A DNA stretch of 64,000 bases from Nosocomiicoccus ampullae (GTDB taxonomy: Bacteria > Bacillota > Bacilli > Staphylococcales > Salinicoccaceae), in NCBI RefSeq assembly GCF_019357495.1, contig NZ_CP079110.1, positions 1,240,001 through 1,304,000 of the forward strand, given 5' to 3'. The notes under the pieces were generated by a model. The model was not told the origin of the DNA and ran no database searches. It worked only from the letters and a program-made list of their open reading frames with translations. Position numbers and translations under genes: made by a program. Within the stretch, counting starts at the first letter, position 1. Every line of letters begins with the position of its first letter. Below, piece by piece: positions 54,059 through 62,880 of the stretch.

Positions 54059-54565
54059 TTAAACCCATTTAGACATATAAATTAAATCCGTATAACTGCC
54101 ATCGTTTAGTTTAACTTGGTCTTTTAACGTCGCTTCGGTTTCAAATCCGAATTTTTCGTACAGTCGAATCGCGCCGTCATTATTACCGAACACTGTTAAA
54201 ATCAGTTTTTCGATATGTTCATTCTCTTTAGCGAATTGCACAACTTCCTCTATTAATTTAGAACCAATACCGTGACCCGCGTATTCTTGTTGAACACTAA
54301 TTCCAAATTGTCCAATGTGACGGAATTTATGACGATGATCGTGGAACATATTAATGATTCCAATCACTTTATCGCTATCTACTGCAACGAGTTTTAAGTC
54401 ATTTTCACCTGTATTTTTTATCTTTTCTATTTGATCATTTAAATCTGGTTCTTGGTTTTCAATTGCTGTTGCAAGTGTGTCTGGATTTTCTTTTGTTACT
54501 TTAATTTTATGTTCTATCACTGATTCTGCATCTTCAATTCTAGGTTGACGTATTTCAAAATTCAT
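54059..54565 (-). CDS. GNAT-family N-acetyltransferase
   Basis: A 168-residue acetyltransferase: RQPRIEDAESVIEH at the N-terminus, QFGISVQQEYAGHGIGSKLI (acetyl-CoA site) near residue 95 and LTVFGNNDGAIRLYEKFGF near residue 130. The substrate is unknown. It lies directly upstream of the met leader but on the same strand, and has an AAAGGATGG ribosome binding site. It is divergent from the acetamidase gene. Confidence 0.88.
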   Translation of the reverse strand: MNFEIRQPRIEDAESVIEHKIKVTKENPDTLATAIENQEPDLNDQIEKIKNTGENDLKLVAVDSDKVIGIINMFHDHRHKFRHIGQFGISVQQEYAGHGIGSKLIEEVVQFAKENEHIEKLILTVFGNNDGAIRLYEKFGFETEATLKDQVKLNDGSYTDLIYMSKWV

Positions 54566-54626
54566 ATAATCCCATCCTTTTCAAAGTTAAATCTATAGTA
54601 ACATGTAAATTTTACTATCTCACTTC

Positions 54627-54649
54627 GTCTGTTTAGCGCTTAAATAGAC
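54627..54649. promoter_or_regulatory. Imperfect 23-base dyad between the GNAT and amidase genes
   Basis: GTCTGTTTAG and TTAAATAGAC flank CGC, with 8 of 10 pairs fitting in DNA symmetry. It lies in the divergent promoter region and could be an operator. Confidence 0.3.
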
Positions 54650-54701
54650 ATCTCTCTAATAATTTGTAACAATTAAGATGATTATAAAGGAGGGCATTAA
54701 T

Positions 54702-55601
54702 ATGAAACATCTTTCTAATGAACATTATTTTTACCACATGTCTAAAGATAACGAACCTAAGTTAACTGTAGAGGCTGGAGATACAGTTAAAATAGACACT
54801 CTTGATTGTTTTACAAATCAAATACAAGATGAAAGTTACGAATTTGACGCACTCGACTGGGACAAAATGAATCCTGCAACAGGGCCAATTTACGTGAATG
54901 GTATTCAAGCAGGTGACGTTTTAAAAGTAACGATTGAAGATGTTGAAATCCGTGATAAAGGTGTTATGCTAACTGTTCCTGATGCTGGAGTAATGGGTAA
55001 ATATTTACACGAACCAACAATTAAAGTCCTCGAAATTAAAGACGATACAGTCGACTTTAACGGTATTAAAATACCACTAAATAAAATGGTCGGAGTCATT
55101 GGGGTTGCACCAAAAGATGAAGCAATCAATAACGGTACACCAGATACACACGGTGGTAATATGGACTCTGTTAAAGTCACTACTGGTGCAACACTTTACT
55201 TACCGGTCTACCACGACGGTGCATTATTTGGATTAGGAGACTTACACGGTGCAATGGGTGATGGTGAAATTTCTGTCACTGGTCTAGAAGTTGAAGGTTC
55301 TGTCACGGTAACGTTAGAAAAAGCTGAAAACATACAAACTGAACACCCTATTTTAGTAAATGATGACGGAATTTATCAGTTTGTTTCTCACGAAAGTTTA
55401 GACGAATCAGTTGATCAGTCCGTACAGGTGATGATTCAAAATATTTTAGAGCCAAGAACGACGTTAACACTACCAGAGCTGACAATGCTGATGAGTTTAG
55501 TCGGTCAAACTGAAATTAACCAAGTCGTTGATCCTTTAAAAACTGCACGTTTCTTCGTACCACAATATATTTTAGATGAATTAAATATTAACTTAAAATA
55601 A
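54702..55601 (+). CDS. Acetamidase/formamidase family protein
   Basis: A 299-residue FmdA/AmdA-family hydrolase. It has a beta-rich N-domain with VEAGDTVKIDTLDC and PIYVNGIQAGDVLKV, NNGTPDTHGGNMDS near residue 155, and GDLHGAMGDGEISVTGLE near residue 190. It would release ammonia from formamide, acetamide or a similar small amide. I use the ATG at 54702 after AAAGGAGGG; an in-frame upstream codon at 54678 has no site. It lies 18 bases before the HAD gene. Confidence 0.9.
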   Translation: MKHLSNEHYFYHMSKDNEPKLTVEAGDTVKIDTLDCFTNQIQDESYEFDALDWDKMNPATGPIYVNGIQAGDVLKVTIEDVEIRDKGVMLTVPDAGVMGKYLHEPTIKVLEIKDDTVDFNGIKIPLNKMVGVIGVAPKDEAINNGTPDTHGGNMDSVKVTTGATLYLPVYHDGALFGLGDLHGAMGDGEISVTGLEVEGSVTVTLEKAENIQTEHPILVNDDGIYQFVSHESLDESVDQSVQVMIQNILEPRTTLTLPELTMLMSLVGQTEINQVVDPLKTARFFVPQYILDELNINLK

Positions 55602-55619
55602 TGAATAGGAGGCTTTCAT

Positions 55620-56462
55620 ATGAAAGCAGTCGCAATAGATTTAGATAGTACCGCTTTAACAAATGATGGTAAGTTCAGTGACCATTTAAAAAGAACAATT
55701 GAAACACTTCACGAAAATGGCACATTGGTTTTTATCGCTACAGGACGTTCGATGAAATCATTAAAAACTAAAATTCCTGAAGACTTACCAGTAGACGGAT
55801 TCGTTGCAGCGAGTGGCGTTGTCGTTATGGCTGACGGAAAAACGTTAAGAAATTCAACGTTTAAAAAAGAAACGGTTGAAGAAGTCATCTCTATTGCTCG
55901 AGACCAACATGTCTACTATGAAATCAATACGACAAATGATGGGCCGTTTACATTTAAAGAAGATAAAGAATATTCATTAGAGGATTTACTTCACCCTCCT
56001 GAAGAAGATGTACTTGCGTACGAAACAATCGGCGCGAATCGTAGTATTAAAGATAGTAATCAGTGGGTAGATACGGTCGATCTAGAAGATGTTATTAAAC
56101 TATACTTCTTTAGTAACTCTAAAGATAAAATTAATAAGTTTTACAAAACACTTGATAACAATTCAGAGAAAAACACAAAATATGCACTATACCAAACAGC
56201 AGCGCATAACTCTGAAATTATGGTACCAGGCGTCGATAAAGCTACAGGGTTAAAAGTATTGTCGAAGTATTTTAATATCGAGTTATCAGACATTCACGTC
56301 TTCGGAGATAGTATGAATGACATTCCGATGTTTAAAGTAGCGGGTAAATCTATCGCGATGAAAAATGCGATTAATGAGTTAAAGTTGTTAAGTGATGATA
56401 TTACTGAACACACAAATGATGATGATGGCCTCGCACGATATATTGAAGCGCATTACTTATAA
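55620..56462 (+). CDS. HAD-superfamily phosphatase, Cof type
   Basis: A 280-residue Cof-type HAD hydrolase. Motif I is AIDLDSTALTNDG (Asp7 and Asp9; the second Asp is followed by Ser, so the usual DxDGT is DLDST). Motif II is FIATGRS, Lys in KATGLKVL and motif IV is FGDSMNDIPMF. It dephosphorylates a small sugar phosphate or nucleotide, substrate unknown. It ends in a terminator that includes its stop. Confidence 0.9.
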   Translation: MKAVAIDLDSTALTNDGKFSDHLKRTIETLHENGTLVFIATGRSMKSLKTKIPEDLPVDGFVAASGVVVMADGKTLRNSTFKKETVEEVISIARDQHVYYEINTTNDGPFTFKEDKEYSLEDLLHPPEEDVLAYETIGANRSIKDSNQWVDTVDLEDVIKLYFFSNSKDKINKFYKTLDNNSEKNTKYALYQTAAHNSEIMVPGVDKATGLKVLSKYFNIELSDIHVFGDSMNDIPMFKVAGKSIAMKNAINELKLLSDDITEHTNDDDGLARYIEAHYL

Positions 56463-56476
56463 TGCGCTTCTTTTTT
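56445..56476 (+). terminator. Terminator after the HAD gene
   Basis: Eleven-base arms GAAGCGCATTA (56445-56455) and TAATGCGCTTC (56460-56470) with loop CTTA, then T6. The HAD stop codon is in the right arm. Confidence 0.92.
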
Positions 56477-56590
56477 GAATATAAAATACGTGACCTTGCT
56501 GCGACATCAAGTAAATCAGTTTCGTGTCCAACTGTACCTTGAAGGAGAATTAACTTCTCTTCAAAATTATATTTACAAAATATTGAAGAC
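56477..56590 (-). other. Start-less open frame in a 140-base gap, possible gene remnant
   Basis: Between two terminators the minus strand stays open and reads EEKLILLQGTVGHETDLL, then DVAARSRILYSKKKRII, with no start codon and a stop immediately upstream. The composition looks protein-like, but I do not recognise a family. It could be a decayed gene end or chance. Confidence 0.2.
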
Positions 56591-56591
56591 T

Positions 56592-56619
56592 AAAAAAGAC
56601 TAGCCCCGGCTAGTCTTTT
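56592..56619. terminator. Terminator after the lipoprotein gene
   Basis: Twelve-base arms AAAAGACTAGCC (56594-56605) and GGCTAGTCTTTT (56608-56619) around CC. A-run on the left and T-run on the right, so bidirectional. Confidence 0.9.
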
Positions 56620-57355
56620 ACTCTATTTCTTTAGGGAGTTCTATTTCTTTTACTTCGTTAAATTGGCTGAAATTACTTTCACCTTTTAACTCTACGTTGC
56701 CTTCATCATCATTAATTTCCACATCAAATTCTACTTTTTCGATAAGTTTGTCATTATTAATTACAAACTTAAGTTTTGTATCGTTATTTGAAACATCAAC
56801 ATTTCCGAAGTTCACATGAATTAACCGTTCAATCGCACGGTAAACATTTTCGTCATTTCCTTCGTATTTATAGACATCTTTACCGTCCTTTGTTTCATGT
56901 TCAAGTTTATCTTTAACTGTCATGAGTGTGTTTACGACTTGTTGATAAGTCACACTAAATAATGCAGATTCTTCAACAGAATCTGTAATTTCAACCCACT
57001 CTTCATCGTTATTAAAATATGTGTGACCATCTTTAGAAACAGTTCTTAATACATCGAAAGAAGAGAGCGAAATTTCTGGTGGGTTTGAATTGATATAATC
57101 GACTTCTACGTTGATTGTCTCATCTTCCTCTTCATCTAGTTCAGCTTCAATGTCTAGTGAAGTATGATAAGATTCTACTTCTTTTGATTGATCTACAACT
57201 TTTTGTAAGACTTCGTCATCTATGTCCGCTTCAGTCACTTCTTTTGGTTCTGCCTTTTCTTCTGTTGTACTTTCTTTTACCTCTTCTTCAGTCGAACAAG
57301 CAGTCAGTATTAAAAAAGAACTTAAACCTAATATAAATAAGCGTGTTAGTCTCAT
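56618..57355 (-). CDS. Lipoprotein, DUF6612-like
   Basis: A 245-residue exported protein with a signal ending LTAC; lipidated Cys at 20. An acidic linker, STEEEVKESTTEEKAEPKE, follows, then a beta-rich LolA/LppX-like domain with YHTSLDIEAELDEEEDETIN and the repeated short strands seen in DUF6612 proteins. Such proteins may carry lipids or report on the cell surface, but the function is not known. GGAGG precedes the ATG by eight bases. Confidence 0.8.
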   Translation of the reverse strand: MRLTRLFILGLSSFLILTACSTEEEVKESTTEEKAEPKEVTEADIDDEVLQKVVDQSKEVESYHTSLDIEAELDEEEDETINVEVDYINSNPPEISLSSFDVLRTVSKDGHTYFNNDEEWVEITDSVEESALFSVTYQQVVNTLMTVKDKLEHETKDGKDVYKYEGNDENVYRAIERLIHVNFGNVDVSNNDTKLKFVINNDKLIEKVEFDVEINDDEGNVELKGESNFSQFNEVKEIELPKEIE

Positions 57356-57429
57356 CCATGATTCCTCCGTTAATACTCTTCACTTTTGATAATACCATGA
57401 CAATTACACGAAAACTAATAATAACTACC

Positions 57430-58773
57430 TTACATTGTTAATGTGTCGATTAAGACATCCATATGTTTTTTTAGTTCATTAAATTTAATACCTCCAAAGC
57501 CAATCACAAATGATACCGCTTTATGTTCTTTGTCGTACGTATACATTGGCTCTATTTTTAAACTATTTTGTCGCGCACGCATTAAACATTCTTCGAGCGT
57601 TAAATCATTATTTACAGTTAACACAAAATGCATACCCGCTTGTTCCCCGCTGATTGTTAACTCATTTTGATAAGGTTTAAGACGTTTAATAATATATGAT
57701 ATTTTCTTTTTATAAATATGACGCATTTTATTTAAGTGTCGATCGAAATGACCGCTTCTTAAAAATAACGCCATTATTTGCTGCATATGAATCGGCACAG
57801 TATTTGACTCGATATATTCTAACTGATGAAAATCTTGTAACAACTCTTTTGGCAGTACCATATACGCCATTCTTAGTGACGGAAATAATGCTTTAGAAAA
57901 TGTACTAATATATATTACTCTGTTTTCTGTATCTAAACTTTGTAATGCAGGTAGTGGCTTTTTAAAATATCGAAACTCTGAGTCATAATCATCTTCAATA
58001 ATATACCGATTTTCTTTTTCATATGCCCATTTTAAAAGACGCGTACGCTTTTCAATCGTAAGTACTGTACCCGTTGGAAAATGATGACTTGGTGTAACAA
58101 AAATAACGTCGTGATTACTCTTTTTTACAGATTCCATGCAAATACCATCTCTTTTAAGCGGTATTTTAACGTAATCTATATTATATTTTTCTAAAACATC
58201 ACGCGCTGGTGGATAGCTCGGTGCCTCAATCATAAACTTTTGCTTTTTTAAAATTTGAACGACATGTTCAATCAACTGATTTGTCGACGACCCGATAATA
58301 ATTTGGTCATGAGAAGCGTTTACCCCTCGACTATTAAATAAGTAAGTAGCGATTTGTTGACGAAGTTCAAATAAACCTTGTTTGCTGTCTTCATTTACGA
58401 GTGTTTCAAATGATTCATCAAATACTTGTCTTGAAAGTTTTCGAAACATATCAAACGGGAAGTGTTCGACGTCAACTTGTGCAGTTTTAAACTCGTAATC
58501 ATAAGTTTTTTTATCTTTTTGAATACTCACTTCTTCAATTTCTTTTCGAACAACTGGTAGCACTTCTAGTTTACTCACGTAATATCCACTTCTTGGCTTA
58601 GAGTAAATAAACCCTTCGTCTAGAAGGAGTTCATAGGCGCGTTCTATTGTCGTTTGTGATAAGTTTAAATGTTTTTCTAACTGGCGTTTTGACGGTAATT
58701 TATCGTTTGTTTCGTAATCTCCAGAAATTATTTGTCTTTTTAGTGACTCGTATAAGTCTAAATATAATGCCAT
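57430..58773 (-). CDS. pdxR: MocR-type regulator, PdxR-like
   Basis: A 447-residue GntR/MocR protein. The N-terminal winged helix (KLPSKRQLEKHLNLSQTTIE) is followed by an aminotransferase-like domain with the PLP lysine in STFSKALFPSLRMAYM near residue 290. PdxR regulators sense PLP and activate vitamin B6 genes. It is divergent from pdxS with a 94-base gap, the usual pdxR layout. The gene has its own GAGGT site. Confidence 0.9.
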   Translation of the reverse strand: MALYLDLYESLKRQIISGDYETNDKLPSKRQLEKHLNLSQTTIERAYELLLDEGFIYSKPRSGYYVSKLEVLPVVRKEIEEVSIQKDKKTYDYEFKTAQVDVEHFPFDMFRKLSRQVFDESFETLVNEDSKQGLFELRQQIATYLFNSRGVNASHDQIIIGSSTNQLIEHVVQILKKQKFMIEAPSYPPARDVLEKYNIDYVKIPLKRDGICMESVKKSNHDVIFVTPSHHFPTGTVLTIEKRTRLLKWAYEKENRYIIEDDYDSEFRYFKKPLPALQSLDTENRVIYISTFSKALFPSLRMAYMVLPKELLQDFHQLEYIESNTVPIHMQQIMALFLRSGHFDRHLNKMRHIYKKKISYIIKRLKPYQNELTISGEQAGMHFVLTVNNDLTLEECLMRARQNSLKIEPMYTYDKEHKAVSFVIGFGGIKFNELKKHMDVLIDTLTM

Positions 58774-58802
58774 AACTGACCTCTGTTTTTTATATAGTTT
58801 TG

Positions 58803-58847
58803 AGTATTTCTAAGTATCAGATTATCAACTACACTGAAGATAATCAA
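58803..58847. promoter_or_regulatory. Direct repeats in the pdxR-pdxS gap, candidate PdxR operator
   Basis: AGTAT occurs twice at 10-base spacing (58803, 58813). GATTATCAA (58820-58828) and GATAATCAA (58839-58847) repeat at 19-base spacing. MocR regulators usually bind direct repeats. GATAAT at 58839 could also be the pdxS -10; no good -35 is visible, as in an activated promoter. Confidence 0.45.
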
Positions 58848-58867
58848 TCAAATAGAGGTGGAACACA

Positions 58868-59749
58868 GTGAGTCAATCATATGTACATTTAGAATCAGAA
58901 CTTAGCCAAAAAATGAAAGGTGGCGTCATTATGGACGTCATTAACGCTGAGCAAGCGAAGATCGCTGAAAAAGCAGGAGCGGTTGCTGTAATGGCATTAG
59001 AAGCTGTACCTAGCGATATTCGTAAAATGGGCGGTGTTGCACGTATGGCGAACCCTTCAATTATCGAAGAGGTACAAAATGCAGTGTCAATTCCAGTAAT
59101 GGCAAAAGGACGTATCGGGCACATTTCTGAAGCACGTACGTTAGAAGCGTTAGACGTTGATTATATTGACGAATCAGAAGTATTAACACCAGCTGACGAA
59201 GATTTCCATTTAGACAAATGGTCATACGATACACCATTTGTTTGTGGATGCAGAAACTTAGGAGAAGCTGCACGTCGACTTGGTGAAGGTGCAACAATGC
59301 TACGTACAAAAGGTGAACCAGGTACTGGAAACATCGTCGAAGCTGTAAGACATATGAGACAAGTCAATAAAGAAGTCGAGTACATTTTAAACTTAGATGA
59401 AGCGGAATTAATGACAGCAAGTAAAGAATTTGGTGCACCAATTGACGTACTTCGTGCGATTCGTGAATACGGTCGTTTACCAGTATTAAACTTTGCTGCA
59501 GGTGGTGTTGCAACACCACAAGATGCTGCACTCATGATGGAACTCGGTGCGGATGGTGTATTCGTCGGTTCAGGAATCTTTAAATCAGAAAATCCTGAAA
59601 AATTTGCTACAGCAATCGTTCAAGCAACAGAAAACTATCAAGATTACAAACTCATTGGAAAACTTGCAAAAGATTTAGGTTCTGCAATGAAAGGTTTAGA
59701 CGTTAGAACACTTGACGATAAAGACCGTATGGCAGACAGAAGTGAATAA
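58868..59749 (+). CDS. pdxS: Pyridoxal 5'-phosphate synthase lyase subunit PdxS
   Basis: Makes PLP from ribose-5-phosphate, glyceraldehyde-3-phosphate and ammonia. The 293-residue barrel has VMAKGRIGH with the catalytic Lys near residue 80 and [14 protein letters not shown] near residue 149. PdxS normally works with the glutaminase PdxT, which is encoded next to it in most Firmicutes. Here a terminator follows directly and no pdxT is adjacent. The GTG start has AGGTGG upstream. Confidence 0.96.
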   Translation: MSQSYVHLESELSQKMKGGVIMDVINAEQAKIAEKAGAVAVMALEAVPSDIRKMGGVARMANPSIIEEVQNAVSIPVMAKGRIGHISEARTLEALDVDYIDESEVLTPADEDFHLDKWSYDTPFVCGCRNLGEAARRLGEGATMLRTKGEPGTGNIVEAVRHMRQVNKEVEYILNLDEAELMTASKEFGAPIDVLRAIREYGRLPVLNFAAGGVATPQDAALMMELGADGVFVGSGIFKSENPEKFATAIVQATENYQDYKLIGKLAKDLGSAMKGLDVRTLDDKDRMADRSE

Positions 59750-59756
59750 TTTTAAA

Positions 59757-59786
59757 AAGAAAAGGCACTCTGAGAGTGCCTTTTTT
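59757..59786. terminator. Terminator after pdxS
   Basis: Ten-base arms AAAGGCACTC (59761-59770) and GAGTGCCTTT (59774-59783) with loop TGA and flanking A and T runs, bidirectional between convergent genes. Confidence 0.92.
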
Positions 59787-59788
59787 CA

Positions 59789-60478
59789 TTATACTGGTCG
59801 AACGACTATTTCATTGACGTTGACATAATCTGGTTGTGTGAGTGCGTATATCACTGCGTTCGCAATGTCTCTTGCTTCTAACTTTTTACGATCTGACTTC
59901 ACGTTTTCAGCGAGTCTCGTATCAACCATCCCTGGTGAAATACTCGTCACTCTAACACCTGTATGTGCGAGTTCTTTTTCTAACCCTTGACCAATTGTAA
60001 GTGCAGCAATTTTTGTCGCTGAATAGACTGTACTTTGTTTAGTCACTTCATGTGCAGACACACTTGTCGTATTAATGATATGACCGTTTCCTCTTTCTTT
60101 CATATCATTAACGACGTGATGTACTCCGTAAAGGACACCTTTAATATTCGTATCAATCATACTTTCCCATGACTCAACATCACCATCAGTTACTCGGCTA
60201 CTCGTCATAAGTCCAGCATTATTGACGTAAATATCAATTTCACCAAATTTTTCTTTAGTTTTTTCGACTAAATTTTTTACTTCATCAAATTTTGACACGT
60301 CTGTTTTTAATGCAAGTACATGATCACTATTTAATTCTTTTACAGCATCTTCTAATTTATCTTCACTACGACCAGTAATTGTCACGTTCGCACCTTCTTC
60401 AACGAGTCGTTTCGCGATTCCTAGACCGATACCTCCGTTACCACCTGTTACAATTGCTGTTTTACCTGTTAATTCCAT
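59789..60478 (-). CDS. SDR-family oxidoreductase
   Basis: A 229-residue short-chain dehydrogenase with the NAD(P)-binding TGGNGGIGLGIA near residue 11, NNAG near residue 86, Ser near residue 138 (TTSVSAHE) and the catalytic YSATK near residue 152. TGRSEDK after the second strand suggests NADP use. The substrate is unknown. It lies 11 bases after the amidohydrolase gene and shares its direction. Confidence 0.9.
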   Translation of the reverse strand: MELTGKTAIVTGGNGGIGLGIAKRLVEEGANVTITGRSEDKLEDAVKELNSDHVLALKTDVSKFDEVKNLVEKTKEKFGEIDIYVNNAGLMTSSRVTDGDVESWESMIDTNIKGVLYGVHHVVNDMKERGNGHIINTTSVSAHEVTKQSTVYSATKIAALTIGQGLEKELAHTGVRVTSISPGMVDTRLAENVKSDRKKLEARDIANAVIYALTQPDYVNVNEIVVRPV

Positions 60479-60489
60479 GAAATTCTCCT

Positions 60490-61590
60490 TTATACATTCA
60501 TAATTGCTTCGTAAATTACTTTTGCGCCGACTGGCATCATCTTATGATCAAACGTCATATTTGGATGATGAAGACCTGGCGTTAAATCACATCCAAGACC
60601 AATCATCGCACCTTTTAAATGCTTATTATTCACTGTATAATTATGAAAATCATCTCCCCCACTCGTTACAATTGGTTCGAGGAGATTTTCTTCTCCGACA
60701 GTATTTATAATCGCTTGTTGTAATACTTGAATCGCGTCTTCGTGTGATTCACTTGCGACTGTTTTGTCGGTTTCTTCAAATTCAACTTTAACGTCATATA
60801 GTTTCTCTATAGTACTTATCACTTCTAGCACTTTATCAAACATTTCGTCCATAACATCATTTTTCTGCGCGCGTAAATCAATGCCGATGGATGCACTCCC
60901 TGGAATTATATTTAATGACTGACCACCCGCAATAAATTTCGTTAATTTAATCGAGTGTGGGACCATCGGATTTAAGTGTATATTTTCAATCATACGCATC
61001 ATTGTCGCACCAATTTCAATCGCATTCGTATTTAAATGTGGACGTGCGCCGTGCGCGTCATCTCCGATAATTTTAAACGAAATTGTACCTGTTGCGCCGT
61101 GCTCGATACTTGGAGATATAAATCCACTTTTCGCCTCCTCAACTGGTCGTAAGTGGATTCCAAACATGTAGTCTAAATCATCTATAATACCTGTTTCACT
61201 TACTTTTATTGCACCAATTCCTATTTCTTCAGCTGGTTGAAAGATAAACCGTACACCCTTATTAATGAGTGTTTCATCTTGTAGCATTAACATCGCTCCG
61301 ATAACCATCGATATATGAGCGTCATGTCCGCATGAATGATTCGCTTGCTCAACACCGTCAACTTCTTGCCATAATGCATCTATATCTGCACGAATTCCAA
61401 TTTTTATATTATCTTTAGAAAAGTCACCGACGTCACAATATAACCCTGGAAATCCGTCAAACTTTACAGGAGAAAATCCTTTATCTTTTAAATAATTAAA
61501 AATGTAATCCGTCGTTTCGTATTCTTCTAAACTTAACTCCGGATTGTTATGAATATGATTAAATATTTGATTTATTTCACTTTCGACCAT
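60490..61590 (-). CDS. M20-family amidohydrolase, N-acyl-amino-acid deacylase type
   Basis: A 366-residue zinc amidohydrolase. It has HNNPELSLEEYETTDYI at the N-terminus, RADIDALWQEVDG, the metal site ANHSCGHDAHISMVIGA near residue 89, FQPAEEIGIGA near residue 117 and LGCDLTPGLHHPNMTFD at the C-terminus. Typical substrates are N-acyl amino acids or peptides. It is divergent from an acylamino-acid racemase/OSBS homologue, which points to N-acyl-amino-acid turnover. Ribosome binding site GAGGGG precedes the ATG. Confidence 0.9.
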   Translation of the reverse strand: MVESEINQIFNHIHNNPELSLEEYETTDYIFNYLKDKGFSPVKFDGFPGLYCDVGDFSKDNIKIGIRADIDALWQEVDGVEQANHSCGHDAHISMVIGAMLMLQDETLINKGVRFIFQPAEEIGIGAIKVSETGIIDDLDYMFGIHLRPVEEAKSGFISPSIEHGATGTISFKIIGDDAHGARPHLNTNAIEIGATMMRMIENIHLNPMVPHSIKLTKFIAGGQSLNIIPGSASIGIDLRAQKNDVMDEMFDKVLEVISTIEKLYDVKVEFEETDKTVASESHEDAIQVLQQAIINTVGEENLLEPIVTSGGDDFHNYTVNNKHLKGAMIGLGCDLTPGLHHPNMTFDHKMMPVGAKVIYEAIMNV

Positions 61591-61626
61591 AGTACCCCTC
61601 GATTTCGTTATTATAATAATTAGATA

Positions 61627-61653
61627 TTACCCTTAATTCTCGAAAGACAAAAC
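61627..61653 (-). promoter_or_regulatory. Sigma-B-like promoter of the M20 amidohydrolase
   Basis: GTTTTG (61648-61653), 15-base spacer and GGGTAA (61627-61632) on the minus strand, about 37 bases before the gene. The -35 departs from GTTTWW only at the last base. Confidence 0.35.
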
Positions 61654-61702
61654 AACATTCATATCATATATAATAGATGTAACAGAAAAAAGGAGACATT
61701 CT

Positions 61703-62842
61703 ATGAAAATCGAAACAGTAAAACTACATAAGTTAAAAATGAAGATGAAAACCCCGTTCACAACAAGTTTCGGGACACAAATTGACCGCTACATCACGAT
61801 TGTTGAAGTGATTGACGAAGATGGCCTGAGTGGATTTGGAGAAACCGTTGCTGGAGAAGATCCGCTATACTCTGAAGAGTTTATGGATAGCGCAGTCATC
61901 GCAACGAAAAAATATTTTGCGCCATTATTAATCAATAAAGAAATTAACCATCCAAAAGAAGTTACAGAAATCTTTAAACCGTTTAAACGTAACAATATGG
62001 CTAAATCTGGGATTGAAACTGCAGTGTGGGATTTATACGCAAAACAAATCGGAGAGCCATTATATAAAGTTCTTGGTGGTAAAAAAGCTGAAGTCGAAGT
62101 TGGAATTTCACTCGGTTTAGAAGAAACTGACGAAGCAATTATTCCGAAAATTGAAGAGAAAGTAAATGAAGGTTATAAACGTATTAAAGTTAAAATTAAA
62201 CCTGGACGTGACATTGAATACGTGCGTTTTATCCGTAAACATTTCCCGGATATACCACTAATGGTCGACGCAAACTCAGCATACACGTTAGACGACGTTG
62301 AAACATTAAAAGCGTTAGATGAATTTGATTTAATGATGATCGAGCAACCACTTGGTAGTACAGACATCGTCGATCACGCAACACTTCAAAAACAAATTAA
62401 AACACCGATTTGTTTAGATGAATCTATCGATAGTTATGAAAATGCGAAAGCTGCGATTGAACTCGGCAGTTGTGAGATTATAAATGTAAAAATCGGTCGT
62501 GTCGGTGGATTAACAGAATCTATTAAAATTCATGACCTCGCAAAAGGAAATAATATCCCGTTATGGTGCGGTGGAATGTTAGAAGCAGGTGTTGGACGCT
62601 TAACAAATATCGCAATCACGACATTATCTAACTTTACACTACCTGGGGACACAGCATCTTCAAGTAGATACTGGGACATGGACATTATTACGCCAGAGGT
62701 GGTTGCTAAAGACGGTGTCGTTACGGTAAGTGAAGCACCAGGAATCGGTGCAGAAGTTGACTTTGATAAGTTAAATGAATATTTAATTGAAACAGATGTT
62801 ATAACTAAAAATGATCAGCCACAAATGGTATTTTTCAATTAA
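61703..62842 (+). CDS. OSBS/N-acylamino-acid racemase family enzyme (MenC-like)
   Basis: A 379-residue enolase-superfamily protein. Conserved residues are visible: the KVKIK lysine pair near residue 163, LMVDANSAYT (Asp), MMIEQPLG (Glu), ICLDESID (Asp), NVKIGRVGGL (Lys) and WCGGMLEAGVGRL. Members make o-succinylbenzoate in menaquinone synthesis or racemise N-acylamino acids, and some do both. No men genes are adjacent; the M20 deacylase is. So the racemase role is the likelier local one, as in the D-amino-acid pathway of Geobacillus, but this is inference. Confidence 0.88.
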   Translation: MKIETVKLHKLKMKMKTPFTTSFGTQIDRYITIVEVIDEDGLSGFGETVAGEDPLYSEEFMDSAVIATKKYFAPLLINKEINHPKEVTEIFKPFKRNNMAKSGIETAVWDLYAKQIGEPLYKVLGGKKAEVEVGISLGLEETDEAIIPKIEEKVNEGYKRIKVKIKPGRDIEYVRFIRKHFPDIPLMVDANSAYTLDDVETLKALDEFDLMMIEQPLGSTDIVDHATLQKQIKTPICLDESIDSYENAKAAIELGSCEIINVKIGRVGGLTESIKIHDLAKGNNIPLWCGGMLEAGVGRLTNIAITTLSNFTLPGDTASSSRYWDMDIITPEVVAKDGVVTVSEAPGIGAEVDFDKLNEYLIETDVITKNDQPQMVFFN

Positions 62843-62844
62843 AA

Positions 62845-62880
62845 AAATAGGTATCACTGTAATTACAGTGATACCTATTT
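62845..62880. terminator. Bidirectional terminator, 36-base perfect palindrome
   Basis: Arms of 18 (62845-62862 and 62863-62880). A-run before and T-run after. It lies between the MenC-like gene and the convergent phosphoesterase gene, whose stop codon at 62879 is in the right arm. Confidence 0.92.
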
